Made by a program: the position numbers and the translations under genes. The notes under the pieces are model-generated. The model did not search any database, had not been told where the DNA came from, and saw only the letters and a program-made list of their open reading frames with translations. Positions 43,368 through 55,849 of a stretch of 64,000 nucleotides of DNA are shown here, in pieces. Within the stretch, counting starts at the first letter, position 1. The number at the start of each line of letters is the position of its first letter. Source of the DNA: Cordylochernes scorpioides (Eukaryota > Arthropoda > Arachnida > Pseudoscorpiones > Chernetidae); NCBI GenBank assembly GCA_030710605.1, contig CP092880.1, positions 6,691,009 to 6,755,008 of the forward strand. Reading direction: 5' to 3'.

Positions 43368-45741
43368 ATCCTTCAAAGTTCTCCAAACAATCTCAGAAAG
43401 TCACCTTCTGCAGTACTCGAACTCTCCAGCATAGCAGCAGAACAAAGAATAGACGCCACTCTGCTACAAGAATAACCAAAGAATTTCAAATGGCCTGACT
43501 CAAATTTCGTCACCTTCATCCCCAATGATAACTACACCCCTGCGGGACTTGTGATTCGAGCAGACCTAAACCCCATCCCACTCAGCTCTGATGACCCCAA
43601 CATTGTCACTGCCCTAATTCGATTAGGCTGCAAAGCGGTCGTCATTGCCTCAGCATACTGGCATAACAGTGCAACAGAAAACACTTTCCTACCGACTCTG
43701 GAACATACTATAAATAGAACTCCCTTCCCGTGCATCCTTGGCATAGATGCCAATGCCCACTCTCCAACCTGGGGCAGCGGAGCCGTCCGCGACACTCGTG
43801 GAGCTAGTTTGGAGGCCTCCGCCTCACAAATGGGCCTACACTTTTTGGATGGTCCAACACCTTATACCTGGTCCAACGGGGCCCTGCGCTCCTCCATAGA
43901 CGTCACCCTAGCATCAAGCTCCCTCGCCATCCATGCCACTAGAGTTTGTCTTCAGGAGATGGCCTTCTCAGACCATCTCTCAATCCTTACCAATTTCTCA
44001 AATATCCTACCTTCGGAGCCCACCAGTTCGTGGGTCGAGTCTTCATGTCTGGAAGCAGCGTTTGCAGCTTTCCTAGGGAACATCCTCCACCACGTGGCCT
44101 CACGCCTCCAGACCGCACTTGCCCCAGGAGATATTGACGAAGCAGTTATTCTCCTTACCACCTGTCTCCAAGAGGCCTGCGATGCATCTATGAAGTAGAA
44201 GTTCAAGTCACCAAGACCATCAAAACCTTGGTGGAACAAAGAACTTTCTAAGCTCCGCAATATTGTGGTGGCTCTCCGCCGCTGCTCCCAAAACACCTTC
44301 TTTCCCACCAGGAGCTTCTTCAAAGGCCTTTACAGAGCCTGCCACAATAAACTCAAAGCGACTATAAGGCGAGCAAAGCGTCTATCCTGGATAACACTGT
44401 GCCAAGAGGTCTCCTCAGCCGCATGGAGCTCAATTCACCGCTATATCTCCAAAGGTCGGAGAGGCTCTTTGGGGCCACCTCTGCTCAAACACAAAGATGA
44501 TACCCCACTAACCTCAGAGGAAACCTGTCGAAAGGTACTTCAGAACTATTTTCCAACAGATTGGACTGTGCCAAGACCAACAGTGGGCTGGCTCCCAACC
44601 TTTAACCAAGAACCTGCTTTCACAGCGGCTGAAATCCTCCGCGCGATCCGACGATGTGGATGGAGAAAGTCCCCAGGTCCCGACAGACTTGGAATCAGGT
44701 GCATACTCCTCGGTGGACCAGAACTGCATGAACTCTTATCGCAAATCTTCACCAAATGCCTGCGCCTCGGACACTTCCCAACCCCTTGGAAAGCTGGACT
44801 ACTGGTTCTCATCCCCAAACAAAACTCCACCTCATCCAACCCACTGGACAATTACCGTCCAATTACTATGATCAATACATTAGCCAAAGTTTTTGAACGA
44901 TGCATCCTAGCGAGGCTGCAATGGCCAGCAGGGCTCGTCCATGCAATTTGGCTTCGTCCCTGGGCGTTTGGCAAAAGGAGCCCTTGACTCAATCAACAAC
45001 TTTATCAACGACGGCCTGAAGCACTGGAAAAATACAGTGGCAATAAGCTTGGTCATTAGCCATGCCTTCGACACGGTTCAAAGACATACCATCTTTCAAG
45101 GCCTCCGGGACCTTAACTGTCCTGAAGAGCTTATACAACTCTCTGGAAGCTCTCTCAGAGGCGGGAAAGCTCTTTCCCTTCCAAAGCCCCAAAACTGCCA
45201 AATAATTTGCTTTGCAGACGACTTCACCTTGCTTTTCAGAGCTTTCCGTAGATTACCAACAAAGGAGATTAACAAATTTCTTAAAACTTTCAGCTTATGG
45301 GGTAAAGGGCATGGATTGACCTTTAATCTTAAGAAGACCCAGGCCTGCCTCTTTAATTGGAAATCCAAGCGCCCTAGTTACCAAAATATAAAATTCCTCG
45401 ACCAGCCTATTTTAATCAACAACCATATAAAAATACTGGGCATAACTTTTGACACCACACCCACATTCGTTCGCCACTCAGACAACATTTTCAACAAATG
45501 CAAATGGATGCTTCCTCGATTAATTAGCACAATTAGGGAACAATATGGACTCACTTACAGCTCAGGCCTGAAAATAATCAAGATGGTAATTCTCCCTGCT
45601 CTGCTCTACGGCTCGGGTGTTTGGGGCAAGAGAGTGTTCGACACCAATGGCACTCGCAAACTACGTAGTCTCCACTATAAATTCGCTAAAACTCTTATTA
45701 GGGGGGCCCCTGTACCCCCACAATTCCAGCTATCTCACTAA
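43360..45741 (+). pseudogene. NL3 ORF2: endonuclease and RT (broken)
   Basis: The start ATG at 43360 overlaps the ORF1 end. A base lost near 43388 and a stop near 43473 break the endonuclease N-terminus. 43551-44198 has CILGIDANAHSPTWGS, SSIDVTLASS and FSDHLSILT (Ser-Asp-His motif), and ends at a stop after DASMK. RT frames 44265-44987 and 44941-45741 have KSPGPDRLGIRC, NYRPITMINTLAKVFE and the FADD site. The motif A Asp is changed (SLVISHAF in place of SLDISHAF), and the QGAPLS segment is deleted. Confidence 0.85.
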
Positions 45742-45913
45742 CTGGCGGCCCTCCATTGGACATTTCAATCAGGGCACATCTGGCGTACAAGGAAGCATTA
45801 AAAAATGGTCCTTTTAAGACACGTCCAGGGCCGAGCGCAGTCCACTATCCACCCCTTAGAAAACTACTTCAGTTTTCAAAGTCGCTTCCAGAAAATGAAA
45901 CCATCATATACAC

Positions 45914-48725
45914 CAGTGTCGGGCAACCTTTTTCGAGTTGCGGCGCACTAAGCTTAATTTCTTTTTTTCGCGGCGCACCTGTGGTTCTCACTATAAATTT
46001 CCTCGTAGGTAATTAAAATACAACAATAAATACTAGTAAAAATTTAAACATATATATCACATTTTATTAATTTTCAATATTAAATTAACATAATCAATGC
46101 GAGCATTGCGATTGTTTTTGAGAGCATATCAAATCAATACGGGGATCTACTTGTGAAAGACAAACGCGCATCTCCTCATTTATCATTTGAAGTCTTTCGC
46201 GCTTCTTAGACTTCATTTCTGTGAGTGTTGAAAAACCTTGCTCACACAGGTAGGAACTTCCAAATGGCAACAATGATTCGATGGCCGCATTACTAAGTTT
46301 AGGAAATTTGGAGTTTAAGCACAACCAAAACTCAGATAGCTCCTTTTCAGTGAATAGTCTTTTGAAAACTAAATCGTTTTTTAAATCAATTAATTTTTCT
46401 TGCATTTCTTCTTCCAGATGTTGAATTTCACAGTGCATAAATGGGTTAACTACCCATTCCATCTTTTCAACGTCCAAGTAAGGAAAATATTTATCAAAAG
46501 AAGCGGATAGTAATGTCAAAGTTTCTTCGACTTCTTTTTTGATAATAGATTTTGATGGATTCTCTTGAACCATCGGAAAAGATGCAAAGTTTTCTTTAGC
46601 AATGTTTAAATTCCATAAACTGAGTTTTTCCTTAAACGCTTTCAACTTGGTGGAGATAGTGATAATGTTCTCCTGAGCACCATGCAAATTTAAATTAAGG
46701 CTGTTTAATTTGTCGAAAATATCGCCCAAAAATGAAACTCGTAACCACCAAACATCACTCATCATGAAAGGAAAATTAATCTCTTCGTTATCAATGAATG
46801 CCATTATTTCATTTTTCATTGAAATAAATCGATTTAAAGCTTTGCCTTTCGACAACCATCTGACTTCAGTATGAAACAATAAATTTTTATAATCGGAATC
46901 CATTGCTTCACAAAATGTTGAAAAAATTCTCGATCGAAGAGCATTTGATTTGATGTAATTGACTACTTTGACAACTTCATCTAGAGTTGTGACAAGGATG
47001 GGAGGAACCGACTTTGACACTAACATTTCTCTATGAATCATACAGTGAACAAATTTGATATTTGGATTTTTTTTTATGACATGTGCTATCAATCCCTTTC
47101 TTGAACCTTTCATAGCTGGAGCTCCATCCGTACAGACGCTAACACAATTTTCCCATCTCAAGTTATACTTCATAACATTTTCATCAACTAATTCAAAAAT
47201 GTCCGCACCAGTCGTTCTTTGTTTTAATTCTTTACAAAAAAAGTAGTTATTCACAATTTTTCCTGTATCGACGAACCTCAAAAATGCCAGCAATTGAGCT
47301 TTATTACTAATATCTGTGGTTTCATCAAGCTGTATAGCCCATTTTGTTGATGAATCATTAAAAGATTGTTTTATTTGCAACTCAATATCTTCTGACATAT
47401 CTTCAATTCTTCTCGCAATAGTTTTTGATGATAGTGAAATTTTCGTAACCTTCTCCATAGCATCATTCGTTAACATACATCCAGCCACAATTTTTAAAGC
47501 AGGCAAGATAATTTCCTCTGCTTCCGCGTGAGCTTTCTTCTTTCGAGCGATGAGTTGAGCTATCATGTAACTAGCTGTTTGAGCTTCATCTGAGGTGGTC
47601 ATAAATTTCTTGAATTTTTTGATTGCTTTTGAAAACTTGATCGTATATTTTCAAAGTAGCTTATTGGATTGTTCATCTGCTCCCGATGATTTGTCTCAAT
47701 ATGTCGAAGTAGTTTACTTGGCACCATTGTTTCGTTGCTGAGGGTTTTTTGGCAAATTAAGCAAAACGGCAGTGATGGATCATTAACAGATGGTATAAAT
47801 CCATATTTGAGATAATCTTCAACGTATTTCCTCTTATTTCCAGTTGATTTTACTATTTTCTTATCTTCTTTATTTTCTTTTTGATTTTGTTTATCACTGG
47901 CACCTTCTCTAATTAGAAATCTCTCCATCTAGTTTTGAGAGAATTTAGAAAACACACAAATATAATAATAAAATGTTTAAATAAAGTTACCTTGATATGA
48001 AAGTGAGTGAGAATTCCGTAACAAAAATATTTTTTTCCTTTTTTAACCAACAGATTTTACGGTGTACAAAACTTATTGTGTGAATGTGTGTGTGTTTTAC
48101 AACATGCAAAAAAAATGAAGAATTACTACAGCAATACTTTGACGAAAACTCCGAATAAATTTTTTAAATAAATTTATAATTTTTTTTGTTTTCTTTTTTT
48201 TTAAGCTTTGTAGCTTTGAGTCTCTATTAATAAACAGCTGTGACAAAGATTGTAAATGACGGTTAAGTTTGGACATATTATTTTAAAAATTAGGTATTTT
48301 CCCGCAGTATGTATTCAACTTTATTAAATAAAGTTGTTTTCGCGGATTGTTTTTTTTAACTTATGATTTTAAATAGGTACGTACCTATTTGCATTTTTAT
48401 TTTTTTAATAATGGCACGTGCCAGTTATGTACGTCAAGATTATGTACATACGTTATATGAAATATAAAATTATGCAAACTGTTGTAATTATAATACCAAA
48501 ATAAGTTTTATATAAAATTAAATTTGCTTTTTTTAAATTTCATTTTTTATATGAAAATTTTTGGAAAAAATTATTAAAATTGAATAAAAATTATAAAAAA
48601 TATTTTTTGAAACATTATTTTTAAATTTAACCAAAAGTTCTAAATACCTACAAAAATGTTCGCGGCACACCTAGAATTCTTCGCGGCACACCAGTGTGCC
48701 ACGGCACACCGGTTGCCCGACACTG
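45914..48725 (-). mobile_element. hAT element, 2812 bp, near complete
   Basis: Terminal inverted repeats cagtgtcgggcaacc and ggttgcccgacactg. The 8-bp target duplication atatacac lies on both sides (45906-45913 and 48726-48733), inside NL3 RNase H. Units 0 and 1 have the site uninterrupted. Subterminal cgcggcgcac/cgcggcacacc motifs repeat at both ends and may be transposase-binding sites. One transposase gene on the minus strand. Confidence 0.93.
46094..47928 (-). pseudogene. hAT transposase (BED finger plus catalytic and dimerisation domains), one frameshift
   Basis: The N-terminal frame (47599-47928) begins MERFLIREGASDK and has a BED-type zinc finger (FCLICQKTL ... LLRHIETNH). It ends at a stop after a one-base loss in a run of A (minus reading) near 47620. 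The second frame (46094-47602) carries 502 residues: the RNase H-like core (WAIQLDETTDISNKAQ with the first Asp, VCTDGAPAMKGSRKG with the second), the helical insertion, and the C-terminal hAT dimerisation region (FGSSYLCEQGFSTLTEMKSKKRERL). It resembles the ZBED5-like/Buster type of hAT. Apart from one break it looks complete, so it is young. Confidence 0.9.
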
Positions 48726-49549
48726 ATATACACCGATGGATCGCGGTCCCTCAAAGGCGTAGGCGGCGCAGTTTTTCTGCCACCCCCCTCCATTCCAATT
48801 CAACTAAAACTCCATGATCTTTGCACCTCCTTCCAGGCAAAATTACTTGCTATCCTATACGCAACTAGAGCGATCCAGCTCATGCAAAGACAACCAACAG
48901 CAATCGCTTCTGATTGCCTGGCAGCTCTCCATGCCATTTGTAACCCAGAACTCCCAAAACCACACTCATAGCCGAGTTAGTTCGCAATCTAAACTATTTA
49001 AACGTACAGCTCTGCTGGGTTAATGGCCACAGCGGCATAGAAGGCAATGAGCATGCAGATAAATTAGCCAAGGCAGCAGCTGATTCAAACTTTCCCATAT
49101 CCTACTCCACTCTATCCAAAAAGTTTGTTCGAGCCCGCAGCGAACAGTATTCACTCCAACTCTGGAAGGAATTATATGTCACAGATCACTCCACAAGAAA
49201 CCTCAGGAGAATAGCTGCATTCCCAAACACTCTCATGGTGATCCTGCCCAAAATAAAATTTTGTGGCACCACCTCCACAATCCTCACAGGTCATGGCTTT
49301 GTCAAAGCCGATGCTGCAAAATTATCTAGAGACGATCCTACCTGCCCACACTGCAACGAGGAAGACCAAACTGTCGACCACCTTCTCTTCAGATGTCCCG
49401 CCTACCACCTTCATAGGTTCCAAACAGCCACCCTCCTAGGAATAAGTATATTTGCCCCTGAAGACCTGCAGAACATCCTAAAGCACGAGTCAGCCTGGCG
49501 ACACCTGATAAACTGGATGTCTGCTGCCACCATTAGACGTGAAGTCTAA
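48726..49549 (+). pseudogene. NL3 ORF2 C-terminal part: RNase H and zinc motif
   Basis: Resumes the RNase H frame after the hAT (YTDGSRSLKGVGG). A frameshift near 48957 follows (PKPHS then stop). Then LCWVNGHSGIEGNEHADK (about 49010-49065), and the open frame 49235-49549 with CPHCNEEDQTVDHLLFRC, ending SAATIRREV. Confidence 0.85.
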
Positions 49550-49611
49550 AGACCAACCCGGATATTTGGCGACTTTAGTATGCTCCAGGAATCTGAGTTA
49601 CCTAAATAAAT

Positions 49612-49835
49612 AATGTATTATGTATAAAGTAATTGTATTATGTATTAAAGTGTATCTTTGTATTATGTATTCGCCGTTATGTATAATGTCTTTGTATTAT
49701 GTATAAAGTAATTGTATTATGTATTCGCCGTTATGTATAATGTCTTTTTATTATGTATAAAGTAATTGTATTATGTATTCGCCGTTATGTATAATGCCTT
49801 TGTATTATGTATAAAGTAATTGTATTATTATATAT
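49612..49835 (+). repeat. Minisatellite, 54-bp unit, best preserved copy
   Basis: The landmark cgccg recurs at 49672, 49726 and 49780, exactly 54 bases apart. The units consist of gtattatgtataaagtaatt, gtattatgtattcgccgtta and tgtataatgtcttt. About four units. It borders the NL3 tail on the left and G1d on the right. Confidence 0.9.
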
Positions 49836-49850
49836 TCGACGTGATAATAT

Positions 49851-50078
49851 TGTAACGTAAAAAAATCAAATATTTGTATATCTTAAGCTGTAAGCGTATT
49901 TATTGATGACGTCGCACGACTAGTCGACAATTATCAACAACTCAACAAAACTATCTACAGCTAGAGAATCTTGAGCAAGCACGCAAAGAAATATTTCGAT
50001 CATTATTTTATATTAAATCTATTTCCAAAAATTTTCATCGAATAATTAAATTAAATAATAAATTATTTCTTCGCCACA
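49851..50078 (-). repeat. 3' LTR of G1d (type B)
   Basis: 228 bp, plus reading tgtaacgtaaaaa ... cgccaca, with the type B blocks. The polypurine tract (minus reading) is next to 50079-50095. Confidence 0.85.
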
Positions 50079-50126
50079 CATAGCCTCCTCCTATAAAGAG
50101 CATCGACCCGATGCTCAAAAGAAGAC

Positions 50127-51134
50127 TTACGTCCTCAGTCTCAAGGCTCGAGAACGGGTGATAGGGCCTGAGATCTCTTCGCGAGTTTGTGGTTGTTGTG
50201 TTAGTTCAGCGGGGATGTCTTCTTCCTGGAAGTTTGGCGATTCATCTTCTGGGTCCTCTTCTAGGTGGTACTCTGGATTTAAATAAGGCTTCATTCTACA
50301 AGCGTGAACTAAGTCTTTTGTTTTACGATGACCTTGCTGGTTTCCGAATGTCTGGACTTCGTAGGTCACATCGGATAGTTTTCGGGTTACATTATATGGA
50401 CCGAAGTAACGTCTCATTAGTTTTTCCGAATATCCCACTTTACGCACAGGGATAAAGACCCATACGAGATCTTCAGGCTGGTAAGTTTTTTTTCTGTGGT
50501 GAGCGTCATAACGGAGTTTATTACTTTCCTGAGACCTCATAGAATGGAGACGTGCCAGTTGCCGTGCTTCTTCCGCTCTCGACCCTAGTGTTTGAATGAA
50601 GTCATCATCTTCTGGGACTAACTTGGGAAATAACAGGTCCCATGGCGTTTCTGCTTCACGCCCATGCGCAAGGAAGAATGGAGTGAATCCGGTGGACTCT
50701 TGCCTTGCTGTGTTGTATGCGAATGTCACAAATGGAAGGATCATATCGCAGTCTTTCTGATTGACGTCAACATACATAGACAGCATGTCTGCCATGGTCT
50801 TGTTCAGCCTTTCTGTGAGTCCATTCGTCTGAGGGTGATAGGCGGTCGTCGTCCTGTGAATTATTCTGCAGTGATTGTTCAGATCACGAATCAATGATGA
50901 GGCGAAATTCCTTCCTCTGTCGGTGATTATTTCCCTCGGAGCACCGTGTTTCAGGATTACATCCTCGACCAAGAATTTGGCAACTTCCATTGATTCACTA
51001 GTTGGTAGCGCTTTGGTGATTGCATACTTTGTCAGATAGTCTGTGCAGACAATAATCCAGCGGTTTCCACATGTCGATGTTGGGAACCTGCCTAAGAGGT
51101 CCATTCCAATCTTTTCAAAGGCAGCTCTGGGCAC
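50127..51134 (-). CDS. G1d integrase (core and C-terminal domains)
   Basis: 335 residues, open, closest to the family consensus. FEKIGMDLLGRFP, EIITDRGRNF and HPQTNGLTERLNKT give the D, D and E of the core. HGREAETPWDLLFPK, KTYQPEDLVWVFIPVRK and the GPY/F module (YFGPYNVTRKL) follow, with tail RSRALRLRT. The N-terminal zinc domain lies upstream at about 51140-51330 (minus reading), interrupted by a stop near 51178. Probably a relic that happens to stay open. Confidence 0.85.
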   Translation of the reverse strand: MPRAAFEKIGMDLLGRFPTSTCGNRWIIVCTDYLTKYAITKALPTSESMEVAKFLVEDVILKHGAPREIITDRGRNFASSLIRDLNNHCRIIHRTTTAYHPQTNGLTERLNKTMADMLSMYVDVNQKDCDMILPFVTFAYNTARQESTGFTPFFLAHGREAETPWDLLFPKLVPEDDDFIQTLGSRAEEARQLARLHSMRSQESNKLRYDAHHRKKTYQPEDLVWVFIPVRKVGYSEKLMRRYFGPYNVTRKLSDVTYEVQTFGNQQGHRKTKDLVHACRMKPYLNPEYHLEEDPEDESPNFQEEDIPAELTQQPQTREEISGPITRSRALRLRT

Positions 51135-51406
51135 CGGTATTGCTTGTAAGTGTCCTGTAGGGAGCTGTGGCTGTCGTTAGCGTCGCTGACAGTCTTGACA
51201 GTGAGCCACATACCTTCCAACATTCCTATACATTCCAGGCCAATAGAACTTTTTTTCTAATTCGATCATAGGTTTTGGTGAACCCAAGATATCCAGCAGT
51301 GGGCGAATCATGGAAATTTCTCAGTATTTCAGGCCTGAGGTGGCGAGGGACCACCAGAAGCCATATTCTTCCCATTGGATCACAATTATTTTTGTAGAAA
51401 GTATTA

Positions 51407-52885
51407 TCAATTTTCAGAAGACTCTTGTTGTATCTTGTCAGCGATCTTCATGATATCCGGGCCTTTCATTTGTTCCTGTCCAAAATTCTGTAAGGACATT
51501 AAACTAGGAATATCTTCCTCAATGTCTTCACTACAGATTAGAGGACTTCTCGATAAACAGTCAGCATCCTGATGTTTTCTTCCACTCTTGTTTATAACTG
51601 TAACCTCAAATTCTTGCAAATGAAGGGCCCAACTTGCTAATCTTCCACACGGGTCTTTGAGGTTGGTCAACCAACACAAAGAATGATGGTCTGTTACAAT
51701 AGTGAATGGGCGTCCAAAAACATAAGGATGGAATTTGTTTATAGCCCAAATTATGGCAAGGCATTCTATTTTAGTAGTTGAATAATTTTTTTCTGCTTTA
51801 TTGAGCGTTCTCGATGCATAGGCAATAGCTCTTTCCTTTCCATTCTGAATTTGTACCAAAACTGCTCCTATTCCATAGCTGCTTGCGTCCGTGTGCATCT
51901 CTGTTGGGGATGAATAATCAAAATGTCCCAAGGCAGGTTCGGAAATTAGTGCTGACTTCAGAGCATCAAATGCACATTGTTCTTCTAGGCTCCAACAAAA
52001 TTTGGAGTCTTTTTTCAAAAGTTCATTCAAAGGTTGAACAAAATGTGAATAATTAGGTATGTAGCGGCGGTAGTAGGAAGAGAGTCCTAAGAAACTTCTT
52101 ACTTCTTTTAATGACTTGGGTGCAGGGAAGTTACGGACTGCTCGGATCTTTTCAGGGTCAGATCATATTCCATTTCCACTTACTTCATGTCCAAGAACAG
52201 TGATAGTTTTTGCCTCAAATTACCTTTTTTTTTTGCATTAAGGCACATACCACCTTGCTTCAAACAATTTATACATTTTAAGGCGTCGAAGATATTCTTC
52301 AAAATTATCTGAAAAACATATATGTGATCTAAATAACATTGGCAGGTCGTCCACTTAAGACCTTTCAGCAGGTTGTCCATCATCCTCTCGAACGTAGCTG
52401 GAGCATTGCATAACCCGAATGGCATTACTTTGAACTCATACAGTCCATCTGGAGTTATAAATGCTGACTTCTCATGGTCCGATTCTTCTACGTCGATTTG
52501 CCATAACCCTGATTGGAGGTCCATGGAAGAATAAAATCTAGCCCCGCGTAAGCAGTCTAAAGTGTCGTAAATCCTTAGGAGAGGGTAGACATCCTTTTTT
52601 TATTTTGTTCAGGCGGCGGTAATCGATGCAGAATCTCCAGCTTCCATCCTTTTTTATTATCAATACTACAGGTGAGGCCCACGGACTTTCAGAGGGCTGA
52701 ATGATGTCAAGTTTTTCCATCTTGTTTACCTCATCATAAATAATTTGGCGTTCTCTTGGTGCAACTCGGTATGGTCTTTGTTTGGTCGGTAGGTGGTCTC
52801 CAGTGTTAATTCGGTGTTTAACATTGACGTCCTTGAATTGTCTTCTTTTACTAAATTTGAAAATATCTGTATACTTATTTAACAA
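51407..52885 (-). pseudogene. G1d pol part 1: RNase H and RT (broken)
   Basis: 51407-52030 is a good RNase H frame ([56 protein letters not shown]). The RT is at 52180-52524 (MDLQSGLWQIDV, MPFGLCNAPATFE), where the catalytic YLDD reads YLDH in this frame, followed by a frameshift. The RT start is at 52538-52885 ([37 protein letters not shown]). The rest of the linker and protease lies beyond Copia-1 at 57553. Confidence 0.85.
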
Positions 52886-52927
52886 ATTTCTTAATTTTTC
52901 TTTTTGAGATTCACCAAGTGAATCATC

Positions 52928-53183
52928 TGTTGGACACCAGCGCCGCCACTCAAGTATAACACGTGACCGGAAGGATGACGTCCGCCCCCCCCCCCCCTCC
53001 TACTGACTGTAAAAAGTTTAGCCTAACGACGCTGTTGTTTGTTTACCTTCTATGGAGGATGTAACCTCTTTATTTCCTCTCTTTCCCTATTTAATCTTTA
53101 TATAACCTATGCTTTAATAAATTAGTTAATGCAAGGCTCTTGTCCTAAGTGTAACCAAGTACCTTGTCTACACCCCTACAAGA
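52928..53183 (+). repeat. 5' LTR of Copia-1
   Basis: 256 bp, tgttggacaccagcgccgcc ... cccctacaaga, with a poly-C run at about 52986-52999. Contains ctttaataaattag (poly(A)-type signal). It differs from the 3' LTR mainly in the length of the C run and a few substitutions. Confidence 0.9.
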
Positions 53184-53299
53184 AAAGATTATGAGACTGA
53201 TTGGAGCTGCCTGAAGCATTGAACGGTAAGCCTATTTTTTTTGTTCTCTCTCCCCCCCCCCCCCCCCCCCCACCCCCCTTCAGTGGACGCCATCTTATA

Positions 53300-55849
53300 A
53301 TGGAAGCTAACGAAAGTTTAACGAAAATTACCAAGCTAAATGGATTAAACTATTCCTCATGGAGCTTCCATATTAAGCTCATTCTGATGGACTATGACTT
53401 ATGGTCAATTGTTGACCCAGGCGAAGTCAAACCCGAGGGAGGGGATGTTGGTCTAATCAACAAATTTAATACGAGGCAGAATAAGGCTTTAGCAAAGATA
53501 TGTCTCTCTATTGGTGAGGAGCAGCAGAACCATATCAGACATCTAAATTCCCCCAAAGAAGTTTGGGATGAATTACAAAGACTTTATGCACCCAGGGATA
53601 GCAAACACAGAATTCTCCAACTGCGTCGAAAGTTGTACTCCCAGAAATTCTGTCAACATGCGAAAATGAATGCCTATTTGGGAAGCATAAATCTAATAGT
53701 GAGTGAACTCACAGGTGTAGGGGATAAAATTGAAGACGGTGATCTAAGCATGCTAATTCTTTGTGGAATGCCCGAGGACTGGGATAATGTTATATCAACA
53801 ATGTGTAACTTACCAGAGTCAGAGTTCACCAGTGCCAACATCAGACGTAAATTGTTAGCTGAGGCAGAGCGCCGGTATGCTACAACAAATGAAGGGATGG
53901 GTGCACTGTCAGTCAGGAACTCAAACAAGAAACAATTCCCTCATGAACATCAAGGTTCTAAAACTGTTAGAAAATGTTTCGGATGTGAGAAAACAGGGCA
54001 TATTGCACGGGACTGTTTCAAACTGAAAAAGAATAACGGTAAACAACAGGAAAAGGGAGCGATACATCAACATCACGAAGCAAAGAACTTGAATGTGATG
54101 TATAATGCAGCAGTTGTATCAGAAGAGGATACGTGGGTAATTGACTCAGATGCCACGCATCATATGACTCCGAACAGAAGGTATTTTTCCACGTTGAATG
54201 ACGAGAATGTAGGACAAGTGACCACCATTGATGGTACATCACATTCAAACATAGGAAGAGGTAATGCTCAAGTAGATCTGATCAACAATTCTGGACAACT
54301 TAGAAGCATAGTTGCTCAGAATGCAATGTTCGTACCTGGGATCAGACATGGTGTACTCTCTGTTCTACAAATTGTGGAAAATGGTCATGAGGTTATCTTC
54401 GACAAGAAGGGATGTCATATCTACGACAATGATCATAACTTGATGATCAGAGCAGAGAAGAGAGGAATGCTCTATCTCGTCAGGACTGCTCCGTCCAGAT
54501 TTCCAGAATCAGGAGAAAGTTCAAATTCCATTGCTCAAACCAACAATTTTCGTAAATTCCCACTAAATTTATGGCATCAGAGACTCATGCATATCAACTA
54601 TGACACCATAGTAGACATGATGAAAAGAGAAGTTGTCATTGGTTTGAACTGTCAGGCTGGAAAACCTGATAAGTGCTCTGATTGTATGATTGGAAAATCG
54701 ACAAAAAGACCTTTCCTGAATTTGAGATCTACCAAGGAAACTCAGACACTAGCCCTTGTTCACTGTGATCTTATGGGACTGTTCAACATTGAGAGCTGGG
54801 GTGGATCAAGATTTGTCTTGACCATCATTGATGACGCATCAAGATATACAAGGGTATATTTCCTCAAAAGGAAGGGCGATACTCTAGAAAAATTCAAGGA
54901 ATGGATGAAAGAAGCTGAAAATCAGACGGGATTTTCTCTCAAGAGGATCCGTACAGATAACGGACTAGAGTTCTGTTCATCTCCTTGGGATATTTTCACG
55001 AAGGCCCATGGTATAGTACATGAACGCACCATGGTCTACACACCTGAACAGAATGGTGTCGCCGAACGCATGAATAGGACTTTGCTGAACTTAGTGAGGA
55101 GTACTGTGAACAGTTGCAATCTGCCAACCGCCTCTTGGGCAGAGCTCACCAATACAGCAGCATACTTGAGAAATCGTGTTACAAACAGACACAATGAAGA
55201 GAAAACGCCTTTTGAATTGTGGTTTGGAAAAAGACCTGCTCTGCAACATCTGAGAGCAATCGGCTGCGAAACCTTTGTTCATGTTCCAAAACAAAGAAGG
55301 AATTCGAAGCTTCAGCCAAGAGCCACTAAAGGAATTCTCGTGGGTTATTCTCTACAGGGACGAGGTTGGAGAATTTGGATTCCTGAAAAACGCCAAGTGG
55401 TGGAATCTAGAAATTGTGTATTCAAAGAAGAAATCCTCTATAAACAGCCCAAAAGAGAAAGGGATACTCTACCATCTGTCCATTTCTCCTCGAAAGAGGT
55501 CTCCTTTCAAGAAGAAAGTAATGCAGATCAACCAGTAGACCGAGAAACTGAAGAACTGATTGGAACTACAGGTGGAATAGATCAGCTATCTGAGACTCTC
55601 CCAGAGAACCTGAGAAGCCATCCTATGACACTCCGAAGTCATGGAAAGACGGCAGAATCTCCGGAAGAGGATAATAGTGGTGGACAGATAAATGCCACAA
55701 GTGCAGAGGACAATAACCCCACTTATGAAGAAGCCATGAACAGCCCTGAGGTAGTTAATTGGATTGAAGCCATTGAAGAAGAAAGGGAATCGCTCGAAAG
55801 ACATTGGTATGGCAACTGCAGGAATTGCCGAAAGGTATCAAACCTTTAA
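53300..55849 (+). pseudogene. Copia-1 gag-protease-integrase frame
   Basis: I take the ATG at 53300 (MEANESLTKITKLNGLNYSS). The upstream part of the open frame is leader with a poly-C run. Gag has the LNGLNYSSWSFHIK start and a CCHC knuckle CFGCEKTGHIARDC. The protease motif reads WVIDSDATHHMT, where the family has DSGA. The integrase has the zinc domain (WHQRLMHINYDTI ... CSDCMIGK), the core (VHCDLMG, RTDNGLEF, EQNGVAERMNRTLL) and an RT beginning (NSPEVVNWIEAIEEERESLE). It ends by a one-base frameshift near 55800. Copia pol is translated as one polyprotein, so RT would be lost. Confidence 0.9.

Larger units (their letters stand above)
42181..49611 (+). mobile_element. Non-LTR retrotransposon NL3 (split by a hAT element)
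   Basis: NL copy with ORF1, ORF2 and 3' UTR hairpin. The hAT element (45914-48725) sits inside the RNase H coding region with an 8-bp duplication. It shares the 105-bp RT deletion with NL1. A further deletion near 44930 removes part of the LQWLADQQGWFSSMQFGF region. Confidence 0.88.

Noticed and set aside
49612-49835. Regular direct repeats resembling a CRISPR array
   Set aside because: The 54-bp units are contiguous, with no unique spacers; it is an A/T-rich eukaryotic minisatellite next to a non-LTR element.
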